64,000 nucleotides of DNA from Bacillota bacterium (GTDB taxonomy: Bacteria; Bacillota_I; Bacilli_A; Acholeplasmatales; Acholeplasmataceae). Positions 42,228 through 52,646 of the stretch are shown here, one piece after another. The stretch is from contig JAHISX010000053.1 of the NCBI GenBank assembly GCA_018817915.1, positions 1 through 64,000 of the forward strand, read 5' to 3'. Each line of letters starts with the position of its first letter. The first letter of the stretch is position 1. The translations under genes were made by a program, and so were the position numbers. Under the pieces are notes generated by a model that saw only the letters and a list, made by a program, of their open reading frames with translations, was not told the origin of the DNA and searched no databases.

Positions 42228-43319
42228 TTGAAGGGACTTTATATCCATATTCCATTTTGCGAATATATTTGTCATTATTGTGATTTTGTTAAAAGCATTC
42301 CTAAAAACAAGGAAACAGTTGATCAATACCTAGAAGCTCTAGTTCAAGAAATTAGAACCTATCAAGATCACTTTGATTCTATTGAAACCATTTATATTGG
42401 TGGGGGAACACCAAGTATGCTTACCTTGGATCAATTAACTTATCTTTTTGAGTCTATTAAGGTAATCAAACCTAAAGAATATACGATTGAAGTCAATCCC
42501 GAAAGTTATACAGAAGAAAAGGGATTGCTATTTAAAAAATATGGAATCAATCGTATCAGTCTTGGCGTACAAACATTCAATCAGAAACTTCTAAAATATC
42601 TCAACAGAAAGCATAAAAATCAACAAGTTTTTGAGATCATCAGTCATTTGAAAACAATTGGTATACCTCAAATAAGTCTAGATTTGATTTATGCGATACC
42701 AGGGCAAACAATTGAAGATCTATATTTTGACTTAGATCAAGTACAAAAGCTAGATATTACACATGTTTCATGCTATTCATTGATATTAGAAGAAAAAACA
42801 TATTTTTATTACAAATATTTAAAAGGACAGTTTGAACAAATGGATGAAGATACAGAAGCTCAAATGTATGAAATTGTCATGGATGAGCTTGTTCGACAAG
42901 GCTTTGAGCATTATGAGATATCTAATTTTGCTAAGCAAAAGAACTACTCATATCACAATTTAATCTATTGGACACTAGGTACATATATTGGTGTAGGTTT
43001 AGGTGCACATGGTTTTGTTGATGGTAAAAGAACGTATAATCATCGGTCTATGCCTAAATATTTGGAAGATCCACAAAAAGAGTCAACATATCAAAATACA
43101 GAAACACTACTTCAAGATGAACTCATCTTTGGATTACGTAAACTATCGGGTGTATCACTTTCACAAATTAAAGATAAATATCAAATCGATATTTTTAAAA
43201 CGTATCCTCAACTCTATGAAAAGATAGATCTTGGATTAATTAAAATTGAAAATGATCATTTAATATTGACACGAAAGGGACTCTTTTTAGGTAATCAAGT
43301 CTTCATGGTGTTCATATGA
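42228..43319 (+). CDS. hemW: Radical SAM protein HemW (coproporphyrinogen III oxidase-like)
   Basis: LYIHIPFCEYICHYCDF, IGGGTPSML, RISLGVQTFNQKLLKYLNRKH. Likely TTG start. Confidence 0.9.
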   Translation: MKGLYIHIPFCEYICHYCDFVKSIPKNKETVDQYLEALVQEIRTYQDHFDSIETIYIGGGTPSMLTLDQLTYLFESIKVIKPKEYTIEVNPESYTEEKGLLFKKYGINRISLGVQTFNQKLLKYLNRKHKNQQVFEIISHLKTIGIPQISLDLIYAIPGQTIEDLYFDLDQVQKLDITHVSCYSLILEEKTYFYYKYLKGQFEQMDEDTEAQMYEIVMDELVRQGFEHYEISNFAKQKNYSYHNLIYWTLGTYIGVGLGAHGFVDGKRTYNHRSMPKYLEDPQKESTYQNTETLLQDELIFGLRKLSGVSLSQIKDKYQIDIFKTYPQLYEKIDLGLIKIENDHLILTRKGLFLGNQVFMVFI

Positions 43320-44212
43320 AATATCTAGTAAAAGATTTTGAATATTATTTAAAAAATGAGAAAGGCTCAAGTAAAAATACCATTGATTCTTATTTGATAG
43401 ACTTAAAACAATATGTTTTATTCTTAGAAACTTATCATCAGATAAGCAAACCTAAAAATATCGAAAAGAAACATATCGAAGGCTTTTTAAAGAGTACAAG
43501 AAGAAAAGTGTCTTCAAAAAGTTTAGCAAGAAAACTCACAACCATCAAATCATTTCATCATTTTTTAATGATTGAAAAAGAAGTTGATGAAGATGTTGCT
43601 AAAGGTTTCTCAGCGCCAAAAATTGAAAAAACTTTACCACAAGTACTTTCTGTTGATGAAGTTGTATCCATATTAGAACAAGTTGATAAAACTAAACCAT
43701 TAGGATTAAGAAACATGGCATTACTTGAATTAATCTACGGATCTGGACTTAGAGTTAGTGAATTATTAGATATTCAAATGGAAGATATCCACTTGAATCA
43801 AGGTTATGTTATTGTTAAAGGCAAAGGAAATAAAGAACGTATGGTTCCAATATCTGACATGTCAACAATAGCTTTGAGAAATTATATTGTTAAATCAAGA
43901 GAAACAATTATTAAGGATCAAAGAACGAATTTTCTTTTTGTTAATCAAGATGGTAACAGGCTTTCTAGACAAGGATTCTTTAAAATACTTAAGAAATTAG
44001 CATATGATGCTAAAGTTACAACGGAATGTTCTCCACACACATTAAGGCATTCATTTGCTACACATCTTTTAGAAAATGGTATGGACTTAAGAACATTACA
44101 ATCTTTATTGGGCCATGAAGATATATCGACAACCCAAATTTATACACACATAAGTCAAAAAAGAATTAAAGAAATATATAGAAACGCGCATCCACGCGCG
44201 AAGGAGGAATAA
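43316..44212 (+). CDS. Tyrosine recombinase (XerC/XerD type)
   Basis: [59 protein letters not shown] (R-H-R-H-Y). Confidence 0.93.
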   Translation: MKYLVKDFEYYLKNEKGSSKNTIDSYLIDLKQYVLFLETYHQISKPKNIEKKHIEGFLKSTRRKVSSKSLARKLTTIKSFHHFLMIEKEVDEDVAKGFSAPKIEKTLPQVLSVDEVVSILEQVDKTKPLGLRNMALLELIYGSGLRVSELLDIQMEDIHLNQGYVIVKGKGNKERMVPISDMSTIALRNYIVKSRETIIKDQRTNFLFVNQDGNRLSRQGFFKILKKLAYDAKVTTECSPHTLRHSFATHLLENGMDLRTLQSLLGHEDISTTQIYTHISQKRIKEIYRNAHPRAKEE

Positions 44213-44214
44213 TT

Positions 44215-45396
44215 ATGTATCAACGTATCTTTCTAATTGTATTAGACAGCTTAGGTATTGGAGAAGCTCCTGATGCAAACGACTATCATGATTTAGGTTC
44301 AAATACCATTGGGCACATTGCAGAAAGTATGGATTTGAAAATACCTACACTCCAAGCTATGGGGTATGGTAATATAGCACATATTAAAAATGTTCCATCT
44401 GTTGAAAATCCAAGAGCATTTTATACAAAGATGCAAGAAGCATCTTTAGGTAAAGACACAATGACAGGTCACTGGGAAATGATGGGTTTATTTACGACAA
44501 CTCCATTTCAAACTTTCACTGAAACTGGATTTCCTAAAGAACTATTAGATGAACTAGAAAAAAGAACTGGTCATAAAATTGTTGGAAATATTTCAGCATC
44601 TGGTACTGAAATCATCAAAGATTTAGGTGAACATCACATGAAAACAGGAGATTTAATTGTTTATACATCTGCTGATTCAGTGCTTCAAATCGCAATGCAT
44701 GAAGACATCATACCTATTGAAGAACAATATAAGATTTGTGAAATTGCGCGCGAACTCATGATGAAACCTGAGTGGAAAGTTGGTAGAGTTATTGCTCGTC
44801 CATTCAAAGGAACGAATAAGAATAATTTTGTGAGAACTTCAAATAGACATGATTATGCACTTAAACCTTTTGAAAAAACTACACTCAACTATTTAACTGA
44901 AGCAGGTTTTGATGTTATCGCTTTAGGCAAAATCAATGACATATTTGATGGTTATGGTATTAGTGAACATAGTAAAACAAAGTCTAACGATGATGGTATG
45001 AAACAAATTATTGAATTGGCTAAGAAAGATTTCACTGGTCTTTGTTTCCTTAATCTCGTTGATTTTGATGCTCTTTATGGCCATAGAAGAGATCCAATTG
45101 GATATGGTAAGGCAATAGAAGCTTTTGATAAACAACTACCTGATTTACTCAAAGAATTAACAGAAGATGATTTGCTTTTATTAACTGCAGATCATGGAAA
45201 TGATCCAACTTATTCAGGAACAGATCATACTAGAGAATATGTACCTTTACTTATTTATTCAAAGAAATTTCTTCAAGGTACTCAATTACCTTTATTAAAA
45301 ACATTTGCTGATGTTGGATATTCAATCAACGATAATTTTAAAACTATTAAACCAAATCATGGTAGTTCATTCTTAAAGTACCTAGTTAAAAAATAG
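44215..45396 (+). CDS. deoB: Phosphopentomutase
   Basis: [56 protein letters not shown]. Confidence 0.95.
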   Translation: MYQRIFLIVLDSLGIGEAPDANDYHDLGSNTIGHIAESMDLKIPTLQAMGYGNIAHIKNVPSVENPRAFYTKMQEASLGKDTMTGHWEMMGLFTTTPFQTFTETGFPKELLDELEKRTGHKIVGNISASGTEIIKDLGEHHMKTGDLIVYTSADSVLQIAMHEDIIPIEEQYKICEIARELMMKPEWKVGRVIARPFKGTNKNNFVRTSNRHDYALKPFEKTTLNYLTEAGFDVIALGKINDIFDGYGISEHSKTKSNDDGMKQIIELAKKDFTGLCFLNLVDFDALYGHRRDPIGYGKAIEAFDKQLPDLLKELTEDDLLLLTADHGNDPTYSGTDHTREYVPLLIYSKKFLQGTQLPLLKTFADVGYSINDNFKTIKPNHGSSFLKYLVKK

Positions 45397-45398
45397 AA

Positions 45399-45425
45399 AA
45401 AAGACCACAAATTGTGGTCTTTATT
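45399..45425. terminator. Bidirectional terminator
   Basis: aaagaccacaa-att-gtggtcttt. Confidence 0.75.
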
Positions 45426-46562
45426 TTATATAACTGAATCAATACCTTCCTTAAATCTTGCGATTACCCTTGGTATATCAGTTTCTAGAAATTCATTACC
45501 AAGCGATATTCTAACAGTACCTTTAATATATTCATCAGGAACCTTAATAGCTTTTATAACATGTGATGGTTCAATTGAGTCTGAGTTACAAGCACTACCA
45601 GTTGAAACAAAAATATCGTTTTGATCCAACCAATATGTAAGCTGTGTTCCTATGATGTCTCTAAAAGAATAGTTTAAATTTCCGGGTAATCGTCTTCCGC
45701 CTAATTCAGGGCCATTCAAAACACAATCGAAATCCATAATCATTCTTTGATGTAATCTTGAAGATAAATAGCTTAATTTTTCATAATAGGATTGTTGGTT
45801 GCTAATCGCAATTTCAGCAGCTTTTGCCATACCTACAATACCTGTGATGTTCTCAGTGCCTGATCGATGATTTTGTTCCTGCGATCCACCATGAATCAAA
45901 GGCTCAATGCTTATACCTTTTTTAACATATAAACATCCTATACCTTTTGGGCCATAAAATTTATGAGCTGATAGTGTGAGCATTGAAATATCATAAAGTG
46001 ATAAATCAATCGCTATTTGACCGAATGCTTGAACAGCATCAACATGTAGTGCGACACTATGATTTTTACAAATTTCTGATATTGCTTTTATATCTTGTAT
46101 TGTCCCAATTTCGTTATTTGCCCAGATGATAGAGACTAACAGAGTGTTTTCATTGATTGAGTTTTCCAATTTTTTAAGACTAATAAACCCTTTTTTATCA
46201 ACTGGGATATAGTGAATCTTATATCCTTTTTTTTCTAAGAATTGACATGTGTGAAGTGTTGCATGATGTTCAATTTGACTAATAATGATTTCTTTTTTTT
46301 CAGGATATGCATCTGCATAACCTCGAATTGCCCAGTTGGTTGCTTCAGTACCACCAGAAGTAAAATAGATTTCTTCTTGTAATACATTTAAACAATTTGC
46401 AACTGTCTTTCTAGACTCATTAATCGTTTTTTTGTTGGTAATACCTAATTGATGCATTGAAGATGGATTGCCATATCTGATACTAAAGAATGGTAACATG
46501 GCTTGAAGTACTTCATCATTGACAGGAGTTGTTGCTGCATAATCTAAATAAATACCTTTCAT
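45426..46562 (-). CDS. Cysteine desulfurase (NifS/IscS-like)
   Basis: GIYLDYAATTPVNDEVL, TSGGTEATNWAIRG, HVDAVQAFGQ, LSAHKFYGPKGIGCLYV, STGSACNS. Confidence 0.93.
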   Translation of the reverse strand: MKGIYLDYAATTPVNDEVLQAMLPFFSIRYGNPSSMHQLGITNKKTINESRKTVANCLNVLQEEIYFTSGGTEATNWAIRGYADAYPEKKEIIISQIEHHATLHTCQFLEKKGYKIHYIPVDKKGFISLKKLENSINENTLLVSIIWANNEIGTIQDIKAISEICKNHSVALHVDAVQAFGQIAIDLSLYDISMLTLSAHKFYGPKGIGCLYVKKGISIEPLIHGGSQEQNHRSGTENITGIVGMAKAAEIAISNQQSYYEKLSYLSSRLHQRMIMDFDCVLNGPELGGRRLPGNLNYSFRDIIGTQLTYWLDQNDIFVSTGSACNSDSIEPSHVIKAIKVPDEYIKGTVRISLGNEFLETDIPRVIARFKEGIDSVI

Positions 46563-46858
46563 TTTTTCACCTCGATTGATAGGAAACATGTTTCTATGTC
46601 AGGGATATCTATGAAGTCAAGTTTTTGTTCATAATGAGCAAGTGAGAAATCAGTAATAGGTAAAGTTGGAAATAGAGCAAGAAATTCATCAGCAAGTTTT
46701 TGAGAAGCATATGATTGATGAATGACACAAGGCTCAGGATCACTGAATAATTCAATTGATTTTAGAGTGACTGCTTTTTCTTTTATAGGTAGTGCAATAG
46801 GTTTACCCTTAAACAAAACTCTGTTCTTTGAGTTTTTAATTGTAATTTGATATTTCAT
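46559..46858 (-). CDS. Small hypothetical protein translationally coupled to cysteine desulfurase
   Basis: 99 aa ORF whose end overlaps the MKGIYLDYA start; SD-like context. Confidence 0.55.
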   Translation of the reverse strand: MKYQITIKNSKNRVLFKGKPIALPIKEKAVTLKSIELFSDPEPCVIHQSYASQKLADEFLALFPTLPITDFSLAHYEQKLDFIDIPDIETCFLSIEVKK

Positions 46859-46867
46859 TTTGACACC

Positions 46868-48025
46868 TCAATTCACGAATATAACAAAGAAGACATAATA
46901 GATAAAAATAGCTAGAAAGACAAGTGCACTAAATAACTTGATTAAATTTAAGCGCTCTCTCATGAATGCAGCAATTGATGTTATAGATTGAGTCTTAATT
47001 GCAATAAAAGCAATGATAATTAATGGAAGAACAAAAATAAAATTATAAAGTAATAGAAGTAGAACACCACTTCTAGTATGACTTGAGTCATGAATCAATG
47101 TTAAAATAGCTGTTAAATATGCTTGTCCTGTACATAAAAATTCTGTAAATGATATAAGGATACCAATGGTGAAAGTGATTAAATATAGACTTATGCGACC
47201 TTCATCCATTCTTTTTGTAAATGCTGATATAAGACGTTTATTAAACTTTTGGATACCTTTTGGAAGCTGGTTTTTTACTTTATCATATCGCTTATTAGAA
47301 GTAATGATAAAGTCATACATATTTAGTAAAAACAGAAATAACGCAATACTTGTAATAATCCAAGGAACTGCCTGAATGATGAACGAAGCAGAATTGAACT
47401 GTCCTAAAAATTGATATAAAAAGGTACCAAATAAAAAATAACTAATAAAGATTGCTGAGATAAAAGTAAGACTTACACCCAATAGAATCCTTTTATTTTT
47501 AGTAAAACGAAGTAGTGAAATGAATAATAAAAGCATTGCTATAGCACAAGGATTAATACCATCAACAAGTCCTAATAGTATGTATGAGATGAGTGAAAAT
47601 TCATTAATTGTTGATGACTGAAGTGGCAATAGAGATTGCGTATCCATGACTATCTGTATCTCGTTATTTTGAACACCTTCTCTAATGGCAGTGCGTCCAG
47701 CAAAATAAGTTGATCCGACAAATAGAACGGGAATTTGATCATCAGTCATTAAAAAGTCATATGTGTACTGATAATCACTAAGAAGTCCTGGATTATTAAC
47801 ATCATCTTCTAAATAATAAATTAAGATTAAATAACCTTCATCTTGAAGTGTTTGAATTGAACCATCACTTTCTAAACCTTGACAATCGGTGCACCAATGA
47901 GAAGCAAAGTAGACAGCATCGTATGTAATATCATCTGCCCCAAAGGTACTAAAATTACTTGATGACAGAGTGATGATAACAAATATAATCATTGTAGAAA
48001 ATATGAATTTAATAAGCTGTTTCAT
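46868..48025 (-). CDS. Secreted thioredoxin/glutaredoxin-like domain fused to CcdA/DsbD-like membrane domain
   Basis: Signal peptide, FASHWCTDCQG CxxC motif, then DGINPCAIAMLLLFISLL and FTEFLCTGQAYL membrane cysteines. Confidence 0.7.
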   Translation of the reverse strand: MKQLIKFIFSTMIIFVIITLSSSNFSTFGADDITYDAVYFASHWCTDCQGLESDGSIQTLQDEGYLILIYYLEDDVNNPGLLSDYQYTYDFLMTDDQIPVLFVGSTYFAGRTAIREGVQNNEIQIVMDTQSLLPLQSSTINEFSLISYILLGLVDGINPCAIAMLLLFISLLRFTKNKRILLGVSLTFISAIFISYFLFGTFLYQFLGQFNSASFIIQAVPWIITSIALFLFLLNMYDFIITSNKRYDKVKNQLPKGIQKFNKRLISAFTKRMDEGRISLYLITFTIGILISFTEFLCTGQAYLTAILTLIHDSSHTRSGVLLLLLYNFIFVLPLIIIAFIAIKTQSITSIAAFMRERLNLIKLFSALVFLAIFIYYVFFVIFVN

Positions 48026-48075
48026 GTTTGTCCTCCTGTAATCTAGTAGGTCATATTGTTGGATCTTATTGAGTT

Positions 48076-48756
48076 CTACAAGCTAATATGATTTTCAATT
48101 CTTGATTTCAAATAGATTAAACCAATTGTCATAAGAATGATTACTGGCATTAAAAGACCCAAATTAAAGATGAGTAATCCTGTAAAACCATTAGAGTAAG
48201 TTGATGGATCCAAAAATGGATATATATAAGATGCACCTTGAAAATCAGTAAGAACTGAAGACAATAAATTTCCAAATAATGGGTGAATCCATGTGTAGAC
48301 AGAAACCAAAAAAATGAGGGGATGAAGTAGTCCAATCCAGAAGTCCTTGAGACTGAAAATATGGTTTAAAATAATGAAGTAAAATGATATGTAAAATAGT
48401 GGTGTGATCGTATGTAAAAGGTGCTGCATAAAGTTTATATTTGATAGATATGAAGCAAGGAAAAGGTGAAAAACAAAACCAGTAATTGTAATATCAATTA
48501 ACCCAATTAACGCGAGTACTTTAAACCAATGTTTATCACCTTTTTTTAATAGGAAAAGTGACATAACAATGAATACAAGTAAATTGCTTTGAGTTGTGAA
48601 ATAGAGTGAAGTAACAATAAGTCGATCAAAAGGTGATTCATAAACTAGAACTCTCCCTATTAAAAAACCAACACCAAGAGCAGTAACTAAAAAAACAAAA
48701 ATTGAAAAAGAAGTAACAAAGTTTTTATTGTGACGTAGCTTTGAAATAATCTCCAT
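48076..48756 (-). CDS. Pr6Pr family (AIG1/FAR-17a-like) membrane protein
   Basis: 6-TM, YFTTQSNLLVFIVMSLFLL, HTITPLFYISFYFI, SYIYPFLDPSTYSNGF. Confidence 0.7.
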   Translation of the reverse strand: MEIISKLRHNKNFVTSFSIFVFLVTALGVGFLIGRVLVYESPFDRLIVTSLYFTTQSNLLVFIVMSLFLLKKGDKHWFKVLALIGLIDITITGFVFHLFLASYLSNINFMQHLLHTITPLFYISFYFIILNHIFSLKDFWIGLLHPLIFLVSVYTWIHPLFGNLLSSVLTDFQGASYIYPFLDPSTYSNGFTGLLIFNLGLLMPVIILMTIGLIYLKSRIENHISL

Positions 48757-48771
48757 GACTACTCCTTCTAA

Positions 48772-49755
48772 TTAATTTTCAAAAAATGAAACAATATCCT
48801 GATGTGTATCAAGAGCATTGATTGCAATGAGTAATTTTATACGTGCTTTTTGACTACTTAAATTTTCAGCAAAAATAACACCTAAGCGTTTCAAGTGATG
48901 ACCGCCACCATTATATCCGTACGTATCGAGTACGCGTCCCATTGGACAACGAGAAGTTAAAACAACAGGTATACCTTTTTCAATAGCTAAGATAATGCCA
49001 TCAAGCATTTGAGGAGGAACATTGCCTCTTCCTAAAGCCTCAATAACAATTCCGTCAATACCACTTTGAATAAGTAAGTTTAGTATGAGTGAACTTGAGC
49101 CTGAATAGGCTTTGACGATTTCAACCGTTTTTGTAAGTGATTGTGGTTTAACGAAATCTTGTCTATGATGAGCATCATGATAGTAAAGTACGTTCTCTTC
49201 ATCAACAATACCAATTGGACCGAACTCCATTGATTTAAAAGTATCTAGTGCCAATGTATGTGTTTTTGTGACTTCAGAAGCTGCATTGATTTCATCATTC
49301 ATTACAAGGAGTACACCTTTTTTAATGGATTCAGGTGACGCTGCAACACGAATTGAAGAAACAAGGTTGGATAATCCATCATATCCAAGCTCTGAAAATG
49401 AACGCATAGAACCAGTAAAAACTACTGGTTTTTTCGTTTCTAAATATAAATCTAAGAAGTAAGCAGACTCTTCAATAGTGTCAGTGCCATGAGTAATAAC
49501 GACACCATCAATGTTAGAATCCATAAGATAAGAATCAGTTAGTTGAGCCAATATGAACATATCCTTAGGAGTTACTGAAGGAGATGGCTTCAAAGAAAAC
49601 TGATGAGATCTTAGTTCTATACCCTTTAATTCTGATGAGATGTTACTAAGTAATTCCTTTTGATTGTCTGTAATGTCAGCCTTACTCGATGAGTCAAGTT
49701 TTTGCATTGATATTGTACCACCAGTAAAAATGACTAAAATTGTTTTTTCTCGCAT
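48772..49755 (-). CDS. L-asparaginase (type I-like)
   Basis: VIFTGGTISMQ, VITHGTDTIEESAYFLDL, VVFTGSMR. Confidence 0.92.
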   Translation of the reverse strand: MREKTILVIFTGGTISMQKLDSSSKADITDNQKELLSNISSELKGIELRSHQFSLKPSPSVTPKDMFILAQLTDSYLMDSNIDGVVITHGTDTIEESAYFLDLYLETKKPVVFTGSMRSFSELGYDGLSNLVSSIRVAASPESIKKGVLLVMNDEINAASEVTKTHTLALDTFKSMEFGPIGIVDEENVLYYHDAHHRQDFVKPQSLTKTVEIVKAYSGSSSLILNLLIQSGIDGIVIEALGRGNVPPQMLDGIILAIEKGIPVVLTSRCPMGRVLDTYGYNGGGHHLKRLGVIFAENLSSQKARIKLLIAINALDTHQDIVSFFEN

Positions 49756-50100
49756 ATTATCACCATATATATTGTATCATATTTGCGTTTTTTTGACATA
49801 TGAGAAATATAAGTTAGTATTTGTCAATTTTCGATAGTTCACAGACCATAAGGTACGTAGAAGCCGAAGTTCGACGATAACCACACAATCAACATACCCA
49901 CACCAAACCCATTGACCGCACAGTAAGCTTATTATTATATGGTTAACATAATATATATTATAGGTACAAATACGAAATAGAAAAGAAGCTGTCAAACGAT
50001 TTAATGACCTTTGTGAATTGTGTATTACCATATTTGGTTGCAGATTTCATAACTTCTACCCTTATTAAATAAGGTAATATATCTTAAATGCGTATGATAA

Positions 50101-50424
50101 TTAATATGGAGAGTACATTTTCAGCGTGTGAACTATCAAAAGCTGTATAATTGTATGTCCTGTGCTTTCAGACGTTGAGAATGTGTATTTTGATGAATTT
50201 GAGGGTTTGCACATTTTAATGTGGTTGAGCTTGGTTTCTTCTTCTTTTAATGTATATATAGGTGTCTTATTTTTTTGAACTTTTTTTTCAATTAAGTTTG
50301 AGCGCGTGATCTCAGAGGTTGAATCACACTTAATAACAACTTAGTCAATCTGGATTGATCTATTGATTTTTACTAATCTTAATATTTCTTCCTCGTCATA
50401 AATTTTTAGAAAATTATTTTGTTA
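50101..50424 (-). pseudogene. Possible decayed coding remnant
   Basis: Minus-strand frame NNFLKIYDEEEILRLVKINRSIQID*VVIKCDSTSEITRSNLIEKKVQKNKTPIYTLKEEETKLNHIKMCKPSNSSKYTFS with an in-frame stop and no start; no family recognised. Confidence 0.3.
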
Positions 50425-50919
50425 TACTTTTCAACTCATTTCATTATATGTTGCAATGGTGTTTTCCAAGTATCAAATGTGGGCAATGACAATTGAATTT
50501 GAAAATATCTTAAAAACTCTCGAAGGAGTATTTTATCACATTTTGACTTTCGATTCTTCTCACCTCATTAATATTTTTAAATAAACGAATTTGAATATGT
50601 TACGCTATCTCAGTTTTACATTGTCTTGATTTTTTATAATTACATGTGTTTCTCCTTCTTTTCTTTGAACGTGTATTTAATTGTCTTTCATTACATAAAG
50701 TCTATTCATATGAACTTTTTAATTTTTATTTTCAATTTAACCATTTCATGAAATCTTACCAAAATTAATCGAGTATCTCTTTTAAATAGAAATATTAAAA
50801 TTAATTTAAAAATAGGGAAAAGTTTATAAATACTAAACTTACGAATTATACTATATTTTTTCTTATGGCTTTTTATGTATGAACAAAACGATATACATAT
50901 GTACAAAAAAAATGTGAAT

Positions 50920-51711
50920 CTATTTGATCCACAATTCTATGAGTTCTATGATTTCTTTTGATTTCTCGAATATTGCAACATGCCCACAATCTTCTAACAA
51001 TACCAGTTGACTGTTCTGAATCTCTTGATGAATGAGTTCAGAAAACTTAGGTGGTTTTAAGATATCATCCATACCGCATATAATGAGCGTATGTGCAACA
51101 ATTCCTTTTAAATGATTCGTCATATTGACATCATCATTAAATGTCTTATACAGTGTGATTTGACCCTCTAAATAACTGGGATCAACATGACGTGTTGCTT
51201 GTGCTCTCTTTTCTAGAAAGTCCATATTTTCTTTCATGAACGTTGGTCCATAAATACTTTTCGCCATTCCCCAAAAGAATGCATATCCATCACGTGCTTC
51301 ACACAACTCAATCCAATGATTAATCTCTTTAACCATCTGCTCATCAGTTTCGCTGACTGAATCGATAATGACAAGAGACTTCACATATTCAGGATAACTG
51401 AAAGCTAATTTCATAGCAACTTCACCACCATAACTTGTCCCTACAAAATGAGCTTTTGTAATCTTTAATTCATTGAGAATCATGATGGTTTCTTCTGCAT
51501 GTTCTAAGAACGTATAAGGGCCTTTTGGTTTATCCGATTTTAGCTGTCCTTTGAAGTCATGCAAGATGATTCTATACCCTTGATCTATAAAGGGTTTCAT
51601 GATGCTATACCAGCTGTTTGTTGATGCCATAACCCCATTTAAGAAGACGATGACTTCTCCATTTGGATCACCTAAATCTTCAACAAATAAATTCATATTT
51701 TTTATTTTCAT
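50920..51711 (-). CDS. Alpha/beta hydrolase (paralogue 1)
   Basis: FLNGVMASTNSW, GTSYGGEVAMKLAF elbow, LIICGMDDILK, DCGHVAIFEK. Confidence 0.88.
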   Translation of the reverse strand: MKIKNMNLFVEDLGDPNGEVIVFLNGVMASTNSWYSIMKPFIDQGYRIILHDFKGQLKSDKPKGPYTFLEHAEETIMILNELKITKAHFVGTSYGGEVAMKLAFSYPEYVKSLVIIDSVSETDEQMVKEINHWIELCEARDGYAFFWGMAKSIYGPTFMKENMDFLEKRAQATRHVDPSYLEGQITLYKTFNDDVNMTNHLKGIVAHTLIICGMDDILKPPKFSELIHQEIQNSQLVLLEDCGHVAIFEKSKEIIELIELWIK

Positions 51712-51726
51712 AAGTTATACTCCTTA

Positions 51727-51748
51727 TCAAAAAAGGGCTGAGCCCTTT
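51727..51748 (-). terminator. Putative terminator/attenuator between hydrolase genes
   Basis: aaagggc-tga-gcccttt; minus transcript continues in U-run. Confidence 0.65.
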
Positions 51749-52634
51749 AATGATTTATAAAATTGAGTATGTCTTTTGTGAGCTGGTCAGGTACATCGAC
51801 CAAAGGAGAGTGCCCACAATTTTCATAAACAATTAATGTAGATATTTTTTCTAATGCTTTCACATTTTCTTTAACCATGTATTCAGGAACAACGATATCT
51901 TTTGTTCCCCATGTATGAAGAACAGGACATTTAATCTTATTGATATTTTGAGTACCTGCATTGTAGAAGTTGTGGATGTCTGACATGTTTAGGTTTGCAA
52001 GAGCCCAGTCAGCATCGATTAAATTCTTTTGCTTCAAAGATTCTTCAACCCATAAAGTATTATCTTCAACACTAGGTTTACCAACCGTATAGATTGTCAC
52101 ATCGAAGATGTAACTCATGATCGCGAAATTGTGATTCTTTTGTGCTTCTAAAAGTGGAACAACTTGAATCTTATCTTTACCGAGTTCATCTGCTGATTCA
52201 TAAGCTTGTCCTACGAGTGGTTGACCAAGTTCATTCTTCTTAAAGACTGGATAACCTCTATGTGTTGTTGAGTTAATTAGAACAAGCTTTAAAACATCTT
52301 TAGGATGGTTTGCTGCAAGTTCTAATGCAACACCTCCACCCAGTGACCAACCCACAACAAAAGCTTCTTGAATGTTTAATGCTTCCATGAATAAATGCAC
52401 ATCATTAGCAAGTTCTGCTAAACTACTAATTCTACGAAAATAACTTGAATCCCCATAACCTCTTAAATCAGGGGCAATGACTCTAACGTCTTTTGGTAGT
52501 CTAGAAAGCAAAGGTGTAAAGTGTAGTGAAGATGAAAAGTTACCATGTATTAGAACAATTGTTTTTTGTCCTTCACCTTGATCAACATAAGAAATAACTT
52601 CACCATTCTTGAGTGTGATTTTCTTCTTTTCCAT
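51747..52634 (-). CDS. Alpha/beta hydrolase with PhaZ-like GWSxGG lipase box
   Basis: VLIHGNFSSSLHFTPLLSRLP, DLRGYGDSSYFRRISSLAELANDV, VVGWSLGGGVALELAANHP, NCGHSPLVDVP. Resembles Bacillus intracellular scl-PHA depolymerases. Start taken at MEKKK. Confidence 0.8.
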   Translation of the reverse strand: MEKKKITLKNGEVISYVDQGEGQKTIVLIHGNFSSSLHFTPLLSRLPKDVRVIAPDLRGYGDSSYFRRISSLAELANDVHLFMEALNIQEAFVVGWSLGGGVALELAANHPKDVLKLVLINSTTHRGYPVFKKNELGQPLVGQAYESADELGKDKIQVVPLLEAQKNHNFAIMSYIFDVTIYTVGKPSVEDNTLWVEESLKQKNLIDADWALANLNMSDIHNFYNAGTQNINKIKCPVLHTWGTKDIVVPEYMVKENVKALEKISTLIVYENCGHSPLVDVPDQLTKDILNFINH

Positions 52635-52646
52635 AATCAATTCCTC

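Noticed and set aside
43316-44212. Tyrosine recombinase as evidence for a prophage or integrative element
   Set aside because: It sits in a housekeeping run (lepA-hemW-recombinase-deoB) with no phage or transfer genes, so a chromosomal Xer role is more likely.
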